From: Prinsepia uniflora
Taxonomy: Eukaryota > Streptophyta > Magnoliopsida > Rosales > Rosaceae
NCBI GenBank assembly: GCA_032719365.1
Contig: CM064862.1
Location: 83,015,628 to 83,079,627, forward strand
Reading direction: 5' to 3'
Length of the DNA: 64,000 bases
Under the pieces are notes generated by a model that saw only the letters and a program-made list of their open reading frames with translations, did no database searches and was not told the DNA's origin. The position numbers were made by a program, and so were the translations under genes. Below are positions 1 to 10,733 of this stretch, piece by piece; positions within the stretch are counted from its first letter, which is position 1, and every line of letters begins with the position of its first letter.

Positions 1-193
1 CCGAACTACGTCACGATCATCGGTCAATGTCCAATTGACCACCCGAACTCAAAGTCAACATTTTGCCCAAACTAGGGGCAACATCGTCATTCTACACTAA
101 CGGGCCAACAGTAACCAACTAAACACCGATTAGACTCACTAATCCATTACTAATCACTGTACTAATCCCGGCTCTCGGGACGGGTCGTTACAC
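1..193 (-). mobile_element. Start of an LTR (minus strand), truncated by the window edge
   Basis: Read on the minus strand, this begins at 193 with TGTAACGACCCGTCCC, the 5' terminus of the large Tekay-type LTRs elsewhere in the window. It closely matches the first ~190 bp of the LTRs at 56278 and 60236, including the tract near GTTGACTTTGAGTTC. It is the promoter-proximal beginning of an LTR whose body lies left of the window. It directly abuts the tail of a plus-strand LTR at 194, the geometry of one LTR element inserted into another. If so, the target duplication should start with CGCGA; the left copy is out of view. Confidence 0.8.
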
Positions 194-383
194 GCGATCT
201 CCAGTAGAGTCTACGCGCTCTGGGAAATCCGGATACTTTTAAGACGGTCGGATCGAGAATCCCTTATCCGACTTATGTGTCACATGGAGGTTGGACGTCG
301 GTTTAACCTTCGTGTCATGCATAAGTTAGACAGGGAGCAGGATTTAGCTCTTAATCCCGGGGGATTGGGGGTGGGTCATGTCA
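194..383 (+). mobile_element. 3' end of a plus-strand LTR
   Basis: This matches the last ~190 bp of the LTRs ending at 58936 and 63161: a CGCGATC..CAGTAG start, GAGAATCCCT, CGTGTCATGC, GGGAGCAGG and the terminal GGGTGGGTCATGTCA ending at 383. It is cut on its left side by the minus-strand LTR ending at 193. LINE sequence follows immediately, so the LTR had inserted into, or beside, the LINE copy. Confidence 0.75.
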
Positions 384-835
384 CTGAGGATGTTGCTGCT
401 ATCACTACCATTATGCTTCTTTCTTTAATTAATTATGTAGATAGTCGATATTAGTTATACTCAAAAAATGGGAAATGTTCAGTAAAGTCTGGGTATTGTG
501 TGACTTTAACTCGGCTAAAGGAAAGTATTGAGGACAGTGCGAAGTGCTCTAATAGGGAACACCCTGAATCATTTTGGAAGCATTTGTGGAAACTAAAGGT
601 TTCGAATAAGTTGAAAATCTTCTGCTGAAGAGCCACTTTGGAAATACTCCCTATCAGAGTGAATTTGAGTAAGACGAAAATGCTTGAATCCGGGGTGCGT
701 TGTCGGTGCGGGAAACATCCCGAGGATATTTTGCATGCATTGTGGGGATGCAAGCATAGTTAAAAATTCTAGCAATCTTCCTAGCTTGTGTTGGAGGGTT
801 TCCCCCTTTAGGTCGGTTCTTTGATGTTTTTGAGT
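384..835 (+). pseudogene. LINE fragment: reverse-transcriptase zinc-binding region
   Basis: Translation shows the signature of the plant LINE zf-RVT region that follows the reverse transcriptase: YSKNGKCSVKSGY, then ESFWKHLWKLKVSNKLKIF, then a CRCGKHPEDILHALWGC zinc motif. A stop lies after KLKIF and the frame is lost afterwards. Only the C-terminal part of a LINE ORF2 is present; the left boundary is the LTR end at 383. The sequence is interrupted at 836 by a DNA transposon and resumes at 2475, where the RNase H-like part is found. The copy is dead. Confidence 0.75.
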
Positions 836-2464
836 AAGGTTCTAAATGGCGCTAGGCGCTAGGCGCTCCTAAGCGGCCGGTAGGGGCCTAGCGCCTAGCG
901 GATTTTTTTTTAAGGGAAAAATTAATAAATGAATGATATTATAAATACTACTAAATAATTCTAGAATAAAAATGCATTCCAAACATAAATAGATTGAGTT
1001 CAAAATTATAGATATTCAAAATGAAAGTTTGATAAAGTGTATATACTTCATAAAGAACATATACGTACATATATTACATGAACAACCTCTAAGGCTCTAA
1101 AGAGCATATACAAACTTCATAAATTAGGAATTGTGATAAAATCAATTGTGAATTGTCATAAGTAATAACTAATAAGTGTAGTGAATGTGATACTCATCCA
1201 TTATATCAGTAAGTTGCAAATGCGTAACTAAAATGATAACCATAAATTATACTAGTAGGTTGCAAATAGGGTCATGTGGTGATTTGGCCTCATCTTTTTT
1301 CTTTTGACAAATTCATATTATCCTTATCTGATAATATGTTATCAACCAATCACCTTAAAGCCTTCAATGGCATTATCTATCTGATAGATTCCAAAACGTG
1401 GGACCATTCATTATACAAATGCCCTTTTAATCTACCATTCATTGAATTAGTATACAAAGTCTTTTCATTTATTCTTTGATTTCTTATCAATTATATTATT
1501 ATTATGTTCTCAGTATACAAAGTCCCTTTTCATTTATTCTTTGTTTTCTTATCAATTATATTATGTTCTCAGTTTGAGAACAGAGAACCTTGTCGTCTCC
1601 TTCTCTCATTTTTTTTCCTTACACCTTCCTCGTCTACTCCGCTTTCCATCTCTATTACCACTCTCAATCTTATTCGTGAGAGTGAGAGACAGAGAACAAA
1701 GATAGAAAGTGAGTGAGATCGACAAACAGAGATGAGAGAAAATTTCATACCTGAATCGAAGATTTTAGAATCTGAGAGTGCGACTCCGAGTTCGAGTTTG
1801 AGTGTAAGAATCTGAGGCTTCAACTTCGAGTTCGATTGGAGCAACGCCATGGATGAATTGTGGAGCAGACTTCGAGTTTGGGACTTCGATTACCCGAGTC
1901 TACGAGAGGATTGAAAAATGAAGAGTCCAGGGATGGAAGTCAGAGGCAATTCGTGAATGGGGTAAGGGTTCACTTTTTCTTTTCTCAATTTGGGTTTGTG
2001 TTTTCTTTTCTGATTTAGGTATTCGAGTTGAGTTTAATGTAAAATGTAATGATGTTTGATTATTTGTTTTGAATTTGATTTAGAACTATAATTATCAATT
2101 ATGATATTTCAGTTGGGTATGTTGTGAACATACATAGGATAGGATTTAGGAATTGATAATTGAATTTGAATGTTTGGTATGGTTTGATTCATATGGCCTG
2201 AGACTATGGTATGAGTTTGAGACTTTGAGTTTGATTTGGAATAAATTGTACAGATTTTTTTTTTCTTTCTAAATGTCCAATCCGCCTAGCTTTTTGCTTC
2301 GGACCACCCAGCCCGCCTAGGCCGCCCAGGAGCGCCTAGGCACCACCTAGGCCACATAGGCGCCATGGAATTCCCCAGCCGCCTACAGCTGTCGCATAGG
2401 GCTTATTCGCGACGACACTCCTCCGCCTAGGCGACCGCATAGGCCGGCCACCATTTTGAACATT
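836..2464. mobile_element. Non-autonomous Mutator-like DNA transposon inserted in the LINE
   Basis: The ends are imperfect inverted repeats: AAGGTTCTAAATGG at 836-849 and CCATTTTGAACATT at 2451-2464 (12 of 14 positions match after complementing). Both sub-terminal regions are rich in GCGCCTAGG-type motifs (836-900 and 2285-2450). Flanks are GTTTTTGAGT (826-835) and GTTTTTTAGT (2465-2474), a 10-bp target duplication with one mismatch, which suits Mutator-like elements (9-11 bp). LINE homology stops at the left end and resumes at the right, confirming the boundaries. The 1.4-kb interior has no transposase and no recognisable captured gene; 1560-1960 is less AT-rich, but its open frames are short. 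A hAT origin (8-bp duplication) is the alternative. Confidence 0.6.
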
Positions 2465-2474
2465 GTTTTTTAGT

Positions 2475-3352
2475 ATGCTATTTCTGAACTCTCTATTTGT
2501 GACCTGGAGAGATTTGTTTTCATTTTTTTGGCAGATTTGGACTAGCACAAACAAGTTTGTGCATCAGCAGGGTGTTCTCGAGGCAAGTATGATGGCTGAC
2601 AGGGCATTGGCTGCTCACGCGGAATTCTCCAACCAACCAGCTGGACTCAAGGGGCACGGTTGGCACGGATAACTAGATGGGTAAGGCCCGCCTCTCTGTA
2701 TTTCAATGTCAATTGTGATCGGGCTATGCAAAGGGAGGGCTAGTTGAAGGGTGTAGGCTGAGTGTTGTGGGATGCTAATGTGAGTCTCATGGAAGATTTT
2801 TTTGGTCCTGATTCCCCGTGTACTTCTGTGTTTGTGATCGAGTTGGAAGCCTTGCGAGCATGGGTCTTACTACTACAATTTATGGGGATTGTCCAGGGCA
2901 TGATCGAGACTGATTCGATGAAAGCTATTGCCACCGTTTGGGGATTGCATGAAACTGTAATATTACGGGCCTTCTTGCTTGGGAGGTGGATTCATTGATG
3001 ACTTCACTTCAGATGTCCCATGAATTGCAAGTGTATGCTCCTAAAACGGCTAACCGTGTTGCTTATAGGTTAGCCCTAGCAAGCCTTCATTCTCAAGGGA
3101 AGGCGGTATGGGTGCCCCCTGCACCACCATGACTCCACTCTCTCTTAGAGCATGAATTAGAGGTTTAATCCGTTGTTACTATTATTTTACTTGTCTTGTT
3201 CTGGAAAATGCTCTTTTTCCCTTATCAAGTTTATTTCAGATTAATTGAGTTTTATGGTAAAGATTTTAACGAGGTCTCAATCACTTTTGTGTCATCCAAT
3301 TAAATGTATTCTTTTCCTCTACCAATAAATTTCATTTAGATAAAAAAAAAAA
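2475..3352 (+). pseudogene. LINE fragment: RNase H-like C-terminus, 3' UTR and poly(A)
   Basis: This continues the LINE after the transposon. WQIWTSTNKFVHQQGV is the usual linker between the zinc-binding and RNase H-like (RVT_3) parts of plant LINEs. The RNase H part follows in a shifted frame: ELEALRAWVLLLQFMG, then IETDSMKAI, ending with RVAYRLALASLHSQG and a stop at 3130-3132. A 3' untranslated stretch runs to an A-run at 3342-3352, the expected poly(A) tail. Frame changes and internal stops show that it is inactive. Confidence 0.72.
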
Positions 3353-3785
3353 TCAATTCGCTAAGCTTTCACAAAAATAAGTGGAAGCACTATAATGTAT
3401 TTCCTAATTTTTTTTTGTCAAATAATGTATTTCCTAATGGCCCATCAAAAAATTGAAATTCCTAATATATTTTATTTTTTAATTTTATTTTTCTCTCAAT
3501 TTAATTTAGCCATTAGCTGAAGGCATAGCATGGTATGGGAAAAAACTCCGCTAATTCAAGCAGAGAGGGTTTGAGCTAGCCTTGGGCATGGTTTAGTATA
3601 GAGGTAATACCGAAACTGTACCAAATAATTTTAACCGGTTTGATATGGTATGATATTTCAAAATATAAAATTGGTACCGTACCATATCGTTCCAATTGTG
3701 TTCGTTACGGTTTCGGTTTTGAGGCAAAACTACTCAACAAAAAATTAAGCCAAATTTAATGCAAAAGCCAAAAAATCTAAATAAT
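3353..3785. other. AT-rich spacer with a possible MITE remnant
   Basis: No gene is seen. From about 3583 the text GGGCATGGTTTAGTATAGAG, followed by repeated ACCGAAAC / GGTACCGTACC motifs, resembles one end of a small plant inverted-repeat element. Similar wording, in the opposite sense, recurs at about 28450-28640. No terminal pair or target duplication could be fixed. The Tat element inserted at 3790/3791 interrupts this spacer, which continues at 15482. Confidence 0.3.
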
Positions 3786-3790
3786 CTATC

Positions 3791-4277
3791 TGTTGACACC
3801 ATATCTGACCAGACCCACTAGGCCGTATAATTAAAGCCCAGATCCCGCTCAAGGCCCAAAACTACCATACTTACAACAGCCCTAACACCGGGCCTAATGC
3901 GGGATGCCACGTGGCAGCGTATCCACCATCGATTTACGTAACACGTGTCAGCAGGTAAATCGAGAAGCATTTGTCCCACATCGGAACTTTGGGAATTGAA
4001 CATCCCACCTACCTATACATAAAGGGTACACATTTCCCAATAAAGGTAACTAAGTTTGACTATTACAATTACTCTACCAAACTTACCATTTACTGCTTCT
4101 TCTTACGAACAAAGTAACTGACTTGACCGTCGGAGAACCTTAGGCCGGCACCACACCGGTGCCCGTACTAACGGAGAACCCGCGATCCACTTGAGTTGAC
4201 AGGTCACAAGAGGAACACGCGTCATTTGGTGATTGGGAAACGAGTACTCGACAGTTGGAACATTTAACGCTTCAACA
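3791..4277 (+). repeat. 5' LTR of the Tat element
   Basis: 487 bp, from TGTTGACACC to TTCAACA, equal in length to the 3' LTR at 14990-15476. It carries two CACGTG boxes and a TATA-like motif, so it should hold the promoter of the genomic RNA. Confidence 0.93.
3905..4023 (+). promoter_or_regulatory. Putative LTR promoter: two G-boxes and a TATA-like box
   Basis: TGCCACGTGGCA (3905-3916) is a perfect palindrome around a G-box, and a second CACGTG lies at 3942-3947. In plants CACGTG is bound by bZIP and bHLH factors. TATACATAAA at 4014-4023 is a plausible TATA box about 70 bp further on. All three are kept in the 3' LTR (for example CACGTG at 15107-15112). Transcriptional activity is inferred only. 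Confidence 0.45.
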
Positions 4278-4279
4278 GT

Positions 4280-4298
4280 TTGGCGCCGTCTGTGGGAA
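4280..4298 (+). other. Primer-binding site of the Tat element
   Basis: TTGGCGCCGTCTGTGGGA starts three bases after the 5' LTR. This wording is typical of Tat-lineage elements. The first nine bases after TT (GGCGCCGT) also fit the 3' end of tRNA-Asp, but the match then weakens, so the primer tRNA is uncertain. Confidence 0.7.
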
Positions 4299-4384
4299 AT
4301 CTGACTAAGGTTGCCCACGCTCAACTAGACCGAGTTACGACTCATCCACCAGTTACACCGAGAGACAGCTCGTCGTCTCTGAAC

Positions 4385-6722
4385 ATGCAGGGCGAACACG
4401 ATCTCGGTGAGATCACACCCGGACAAGGCCCCAAAACGAGGGGAGAACCCTCTCCTAACTTCTTACAGATAATCGAGAAACTCCAGAGCGACATGGCCGA
4501 GGTAAAAGCTAAGGGAACCCAGGCCGAGTCGAGGTGTCAGGTGCTCGACGATCGATACACTGAGTTGGCCGAACAGCTACGGGTCGCACAGGCAGAACTC
4601 GCTTCCCACCGAGCACGCGTCGGCAGGACCGAGGCCAACAGGGTAGTGGCCGAGTGTGCGAAGCGTGCCGAAAATAATCGCCGGCTAGCGGAAAAAGGAA
4701 AAGAACATGCGGCCGCCGAGCCGCATAAGGGAAGGCATGATGACGCCGAGCCGAGCAAGAAACCGGCTCGGATGTTGATCATCCCCGTCAGTCAGCCCGG
4801 TGACACCAGGATCTACCGGGACGCCCGCGACGCCCTCAGCGAGGGAGGGCGGAACCGGTCGGTCAACGAACAACCATCACGCCGACCTGACCCTCGGTCG
4901 GAGGTGGGAAAGGGAGACCACCACCGAGGAAACATAACCGCTCTGTGGTCCCGCCCAAATGTCAGCCACGGGACTTTTTCAACGGGGGACCCTGTCCCCG
5001 TCACCGACTCGTCCATGGAGGCCGAGAGCACGGCCAAGTCCGCTCGGCATCTTGGCACCAGGACCGACCGCTCACACAGGGGGAGGCAAACATCGAGGTC
5101 CTCTCGCAATGACACCGAGCGGTCAACCCACCTCGGCCTCCCGCTCCCTCCTCGCCCTGAACCAACCCGCCGAAGGAGCACCGAGCGGTCAGGGCAGGCC
5201 GGGCGGCAGAGTGACAAGCCTCAGGAACGACCCCGCCTGCGGGACACCGAGTGGTCTAGGCCGGTCGGTCAAAAGGGAAGTATATCCCGGAGCATACCTA
5301 AATAGGGGTACACCGAGCGGTCAAGACAGGTCGGTCAGAGGATGAGTGAATCCCAGAGCCCGCCGAGCGGAGGTGGCACCAACTGGTCATACAGGGCCTA
5401 CCGAGACCAGGCACCCAAAGATAAACACCAGTCCAAGACCGACTCGCTCGTCCAGCACCTCATGGACCGAGTCCGAACACTTGAGGCCGGGACAGCCCGG
5501 GAAGCGAGACCAGCCTGGTCAAAAATCAGCCCGGGCCCTTTCACAGAAAGAATCAACCAGTTCAGGATCGATCACGAGATTAAACCCCTGAAGATCCCCC
5601 TTTATAACGGAAAGGACGACCCGTGGAATCATTTGAACAACTTCTACTCGGCCATCGCCCTCAAAAACCTCGTTGACGAGGAGCAGTGCCTCATCTTCAG
5701 TTCCACACTGACCGAGGCAGCAATTAATTGGTTCTACAAGCTGGAATCTAGGTCCATCGACTCTTTCGAACAGCTCACCTCCACCTTCATGAACCAGTTC
5801 ATGATACAAACTGACCGTTTGTCCTCGGCCGAGGACCTCTTCCAGCTTAAACAAGGTGAACATGAGTCGTTGCAGCGGTATGCAGCAAGATTCAGTCACG
5901 AATACTCCCGGTGCGTGGAAACGGATGACCGAGCAGCTTTCACGGCCTTCAAGGGTGGCCTCCGAGACTCCCCCTTCAGGTACGCAGCTCACACCCAAGG
6001 CTGGACAACTTATAATGAAATAATGAAACAGGCGGCGATCCACGCCAAGGCTGAAGCGCTGAGCCAAAAGTCCAACGCTGCCAATGCGTACCAACCTCTC
6101 CGAACCGACTCGGTGAAAACATACCCACCGAGCGTCCCAGAACAGCAGGGCTCAGCACAGCGTCCACAGGAGCAGGGACACCAGAGCTATGGGGGGAAAA
6201 CGGAAAGACTACCCCCACAACAACAATCTGTACAGCCCTGGGAAGAAGGGTAAGAATCCGAATCACCAGGAAACACAACAGGGGGAGCGGTCAAACAACG
6301 GGGAAAAACGGGTTCCTCGCTCCAAGTACGAGACATACACCATCCTCAATACCCCCTACGAAAATGTCCTCCTCAATGTGGAACACATGATCCCAAAGTC
6401 TACTTGGGCACCAGCGAAGGGCAAGCTTGGCAAAGACACGGGAATTTACTGCCAATACCACAAGTACAATGGCCATAGCATTGACCAATGCGTTGCATTC
6501 CGGGATTTTGTGGAGGCTCTGGCCCGAGATGGGAAGATCAACCAATTTCTTCAACACGCTCCACCTCCACCTCGCAACCCACAGATCAACACGATCTCCG
6601 GAGGACCATCAATTTCTTGGCCGCTCACTTCCAACCGGGCAAAGAAGAACTTTCTACGGGCCACCAAACAGAATCAGCAGCTCTTCAGCATAAAGGAAGG
6701 AAGAGCCAAGAAAATAAATTGA
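4385..6722 (+). pseudogene. gag: Tat gag polyprotein, broken
   Basis: The frame is open from 4280, but the first ATG is at 4385. An N-terminal part rich in Glu, Ala and Arg (4490-4720, probable coiled coil) leads into a repetitive basic linker. The capsid-like retrotrans_gag domain lies at about 5560-6060, with PLYNGKDDPWNHLNNFYSAI, AAINWFYKLE and QGEHESLQRYAARFSHEY. A zinc-binding-like C-terminal stretch, GIYCQYHKYNGHSIDQC, is at 6445-6495. Breaks: an in-frame TAG at 5303-5305, a frameshift between about 6190 and 6250, and an in-frame TGA at 6720-6722 separating it from protease. The product would have formed the virus-like particle; this copy cannot make it whole. Confidence 0.85.
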
Positions 6723-8786
6723 CTCGGTTGGGAGCCGATCACGTTTTCTGAGGAGGAAGAACGCGGGATCGTGTACCCTCACGACGATCCCATTGTCGTT
6801 ATGGCTGAGATATCCAACTACGACGTACAACAGGTAATGGTCGACACTGGAAGCTCGGTCAACGTTATTTTCATGCGAGCTTTCGAGCAATTGGGTATCC
6901 CAGAAGCAATTCTGGACCGCTCACCTACGCCGCTCTTTGGCTTCACGGGGGACTCCATCGTCCCGCATGGAACGGTTTCTCTCCCCCTCTCCCTCGGAAC
7001 ACATCCACGGAGGGCAACCGTACTGGCACCTTTCTTGGTGGTAGACTGCCCCGCGGCCTACAACGCCATTCTCGGGCGGGGAATACTCAACCAGATGAGG
7101 GCAGTCGTCTCCATCCACCTATTGCTACTAAAGTTCCCAACCCCTATGGGGATTGGTCAAGTCAAAGGAGACCAAATGGCTGCAAGGGCCTGCAATTCTG
7201 TCACCCCCATCCAACCTCCGAAGGAGACCATGGCAGTGTCAGAGTCCGCGTTCGAGGCTGACCCCGTGAGCCCTCAGGACGCACAGAAAATACGGGACGA
7301 ACCAATCGAAGATCCTCGGGACCATTCAGCAACACCCCATGCACAGCCTATTGAGGATGTCGAGGAGATAGTAGTCTCCCACGACTTTGCGGACCGGAAG
7401 GTAAAGATTGGGACAACTCTTTCACCCGAACTGCGCTCACAACTGATCCGTTTCTTGAGGGGCAACTCTGAAGTCTTTGCCTGGTCGTACGCCGACATGC
7501 CCGGCATCTCCACCGATGTGATCTGCCACCGGCTCAGTATCGACCCAACCTACAAACCTGTCGAACAGAAACGTCGCCTCTACGATGCAGAGAGGACCGA
7601 GGCTATGAAGGCAGAGATCGTCAAACTCAGCACCATCCATTTTGTCCGAAAGGCCGTCTATGCTGCCTGGGTAGCCAATGTCGTACTCGTCAAGAAACCC
7701 TCGGGGGCGTGGCGAATGTACATTGATTTTACTGATCTGAACAAGGCCTGCCCCAAGGACAGTTTTCCTTTGCCAAAGATTGACCAACTGGTCGACGCCA
7801 CGGCGGGACATGAGCTCCTGAGTTTTATGGATGCGTACTCAGGCTACAACCAAATCTTTATGCATCCGGCAGATCAGATCCACACAACCTTCAGGACGGA
7901 TCAGGGGCTATATTGCTACAATGTCATGCCTTTCGGCCTCAAAAACGCCGGGGCCACTTACCAGCGCTTGGTAAACTTCATGTTCGCCGACCAGATTGGG
8001 AAAACAATGGAGGTTTACATCGACGACATACTCGTCAAGAGTAAATCGGCTGACCTGCACATCCCCAATCTTTCACGAATGTTCGACATCCTCACACGGT
8101 ATCGAATGAGGTTAAACCCAGCGAAGTGCGTGTTCGGAGTCGGCTCTGGAAAATTTCTGGGCTTTATGATTAGCCAGAGGGGTATTGAGGCCAACCCAGA
8201 AAAAATCAAGGCCTTGATCGATATGGAACCCCCACGAACCCAAAAGGAAGTACAAAGTTTAACGGGCCGAGTCGCAGCCCTTACCCGCTTCATCTCCAAA
8301 GCCACGGACAAGTGCGTGCCTTTCTTCAAAGCCCTAAAAGGCAGGTCCAAACACATCACCTGGACCGAGGAATGCACCAAGGCCTTTACCGAACTCAAGG
8401 AATACATGGGCAAAGCACCGTTGCTAGCAAGGCCAGACACCGGGGAAACCCTTTACATGTATCTATCTGTCTCCGCTTCTGCCACAAGTTCCGTTTTGGT
8501 TAAGCGTAAGGACGGCGCCAAGCATTCGGTGTATTACGTCAGCAAGGCTCTGCAGAACGCCGAGACAAGATACTCGGACCTGTAAAGCTCGCTTTCGCCC
8601 TCATCATGTCTGCCAGGAAGCTCAGGCCATACTTCCAGGCTCATTCTATTGCTGTCTTGACCGACAAACCACTCCGGCAAGTACTTCAGAAACCCCGAAA
8701 CATCGGGGCGCTTACTCAAATGGGCAATAGAACTCAGCGAATTCGACATCACCTTCACTCCCCGCACCGCCGAGAAAGGACAGGCC
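6723..8786 (+). pseudogene. pol: Tat pol: protease, reverse transcriptase, first RNase H
   Basis: The open stretch 6723-8585 carries the aspartic protease motif VMVDTGSSVNVIF (about 6838) and then the reverse transcriptase, with FPLPKIDQLVDA, SFMDAYSGYNQIFMHP, YNVMPFGLKNAGATYQRL and the catalytic YIDDILVKS at about 8017-8043. The Ty3-type RNase H starts at about 8440. There the usual catalytic Asp is replaced (YMYLSVSASATSSVLV), as is common in Tat elements that have gained a second RNase H. A one-base loss at about 8581 creates the stop at 8583-8585, and an extra C near 8695 restores the frame, so about 115 bp are read out of frame. Protease and polymerase motifs are intact. Confidence 0.87.
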
Positions 8787-9479
8787 ATGGCGGACTTTGT
8801 CTCTGAGATCTCCTACGTTCCAGCAACGACCGCACATGAGGTCCCACCATCTTCCCCTCCGTCCATAACACATACTTTGGATGAGGAGAACCCCCGACCT
8901 ACCCAACTCGACCCCACCCGGCCAACCTGGCTCCTGTATGTCGACGGATCGGCTTGCCACAATGGATCCGGAGCCGGACTTGTCCTCACCACACCGGACA
9001 AGTTCCAGATGGAATATGCCCTTCGTTTCCAATTCAAGGCCTCCAACAATGCTGCCGAGTATGAGGCCCTCCTTGCAGGGCTCCGCCTCGCTAAAACCAT
9101 GGAGGCAGAACAGGTCAAGATCTTCAGGGATTCACAGCTCATCGTCAACCAGATCAACAACGCCTATGAGGCGAAGGATTCTTCCATGGAAGCATACAGA
9201 GCACTGGCAAAGTCCCTCCTATGTGGTTTCCGCAGCTACGCTATCACTCGGCTTCCACGCTCCGAAAACAGCCATGCTGACGCTCTAGCCCAGCTCGCAT
9301 CCTCTCTCGATGAGAAGCAGAGTCGAAGTGTACTGGTCGAAATCCTGGATCAACCCAGTACACAATGCTCGGCGGTCTACGCCATCAATACTGGGTGCAC
9401 ATGGATGGCCCCACTGATTAGATTCCTCGCAGATGGTACTCTTCCTTCTGACAAAATCGAGGCCAAAAAGGTCCGGTGA
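8787..9479 (+). pseudogene. Second, archaeal-type RNase H of the Tat element
   Basis: After a variable linker, the domain runs from about 8920 to 9300: WLLYVDGSACHNGSGAGLVL (first Asp), AAEYEALLAGLRLA (Glu), FRDSQLIVNQI (second Asp) and SENSHADALAQLAS (last Asp). All four acidic positions expected of a working RNase H are present. This aRNH domain, additional to the Ty3 RNase H, distinguishes Tat-lineage elements and is thought to degrade the RNA of the RNA/DNA hybrid. The TGA at 9477-9479 ends the ORF in what should be a continuous polyprotein, probably a CpG transition. Confidence 0.85.
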
Positions 9480-10628
9480 CGGGCAGCCCGCTACAACGAC
9501 CAACTCTACAAACGGGGTTTCACCTTGCCCCTCTTGAAGTGTCTCGTCCCGGAGGCAGGCAGAGCTATTCTCGAGGAAATCCACGCCGGTATTTGAGAAA
9601 ATCACTCTGGACCACGGTTATTGGCCCACAAGGTTTTCCGGCAGGGTTTCTATTGGCCAACCATGCACGGAGATGCGGCCGAGCTGGCCAAACGGTGTGA
9701 TAAATGTCAGCGGTTTGCTCCTCTCCTCCGCCTACCTCCAGAAAACCTCACACCCATGGTCAGCCCCTGGCCCTTCTCACAGTGGGGACTCGATCTGATC
9801 GGGAAAATGCCGGCAGGGAAGGGCAAGACAGAATATGCAGTGGTAGCAGTGGATTACTTCACAAAATGGGTTGAGGCAAAGGCTTTGGCTTTTATTACCA
9901 CGGCCCAGATCGAAACGTTCGTCTTCCAGAACATTATCTGCCGTTTCAGTCTCCCCCACACGATCATCACGGACAATGGGAAGCAATTCAACAACGCACG
10001 CTTTCGTGCCTTTTGTGACAGGCACAACATCCGTCTCTGCTTTGCCTCACCAGCTCACCCTCAATCCAACGGACAAGTTGAGGCCATACACAAAATCATC
10101 AAGCATACACTGAAAACGCAGCTAGACGAGGCGAAGTGCAGGTGGTCCGAAATTCTCCCAAACGCACTCTGGTCATATCGGACATCCTACCGCACATCTA
10201 CAAATGAAACCCCCTTCTCGCTGACTTTCGGAACGGAAGCGGTCATCCCAACTGAGCTAAATGAAACTTCTTATCGAGTGTCGTCCTATGAGCCTGAACA
10301 AAACAACCATCAGATTGCACTCAGTCTAGACCTCATTGAGGAGCACAGGGAGCAGGCTAACCTCAGAAACATTGCCTGCAAGCAGCGGCTTTGCAACTAC
10401 CATAATGCCAGAGTCAAACATCGGGGTTTTCAGAAAGGCGACTGGGTCCTCCGAAAAGTCAGCCTCGCCACCAAGGATAGCTCAGCCGGGACTCTCGGCC
10501 CCAACTGGGAGGGTCCATATCGGGTTACCAGAATCTGCCGGCCCGGAACTTATGAACTGGAAGACCCAAATGGGCGAAGGCTGGGCCACCCATGGAATGT
10601 CGACCATTTGACGAAATACTACATTTAA
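9480..10628 (+). pseudogene. int: Tat integrase
   Basis: Same frame as the upstream RNase H. The N-terminal HHCC zinc region spans about 9580-9715 and ends CDKCQRF; an in-frame TGA at about 9595 lies inside it. The catalytic core shows WGLDLIGKMP (Asp), IITDNGKQFNNARF (Asp) and PQSNGQVEAIHKIIKHTLK (Glu), so the DDE triad is complete. The C-terminal part ends LEDPNGRRLGHPWNVDHLTK before the stop at 10626-10628. There is no chromodomain, as expected for Tat. An uninterrupted ORF covers 9621-10628, but it lacks most of the zinc finger. Confidence 0.87.
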
Positions 10629-10733
10629 GACTTTGTATTTTTTCCTTATCTTATGACTTGTTGTACTTTACCGATTATTGCACCCATTATTTATAAACTC
10701 TTCCGTTTATCTAGCCTTGTAACGTAACATTCT

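Noticed and set aside
4813..5217. 134-codon minus-strand frame over the gag gene
   Set aside because: It is a shadow of the gag reading frame in a GC-rich stretch; the antisense gene of this element lies elsewhere.
5519..6094. 191-codon minus-strand frame over the gag capsid region
   Set aside because: It lies opposite the recognisable gag domain and has no recognisable content, so it is a shadow frame.
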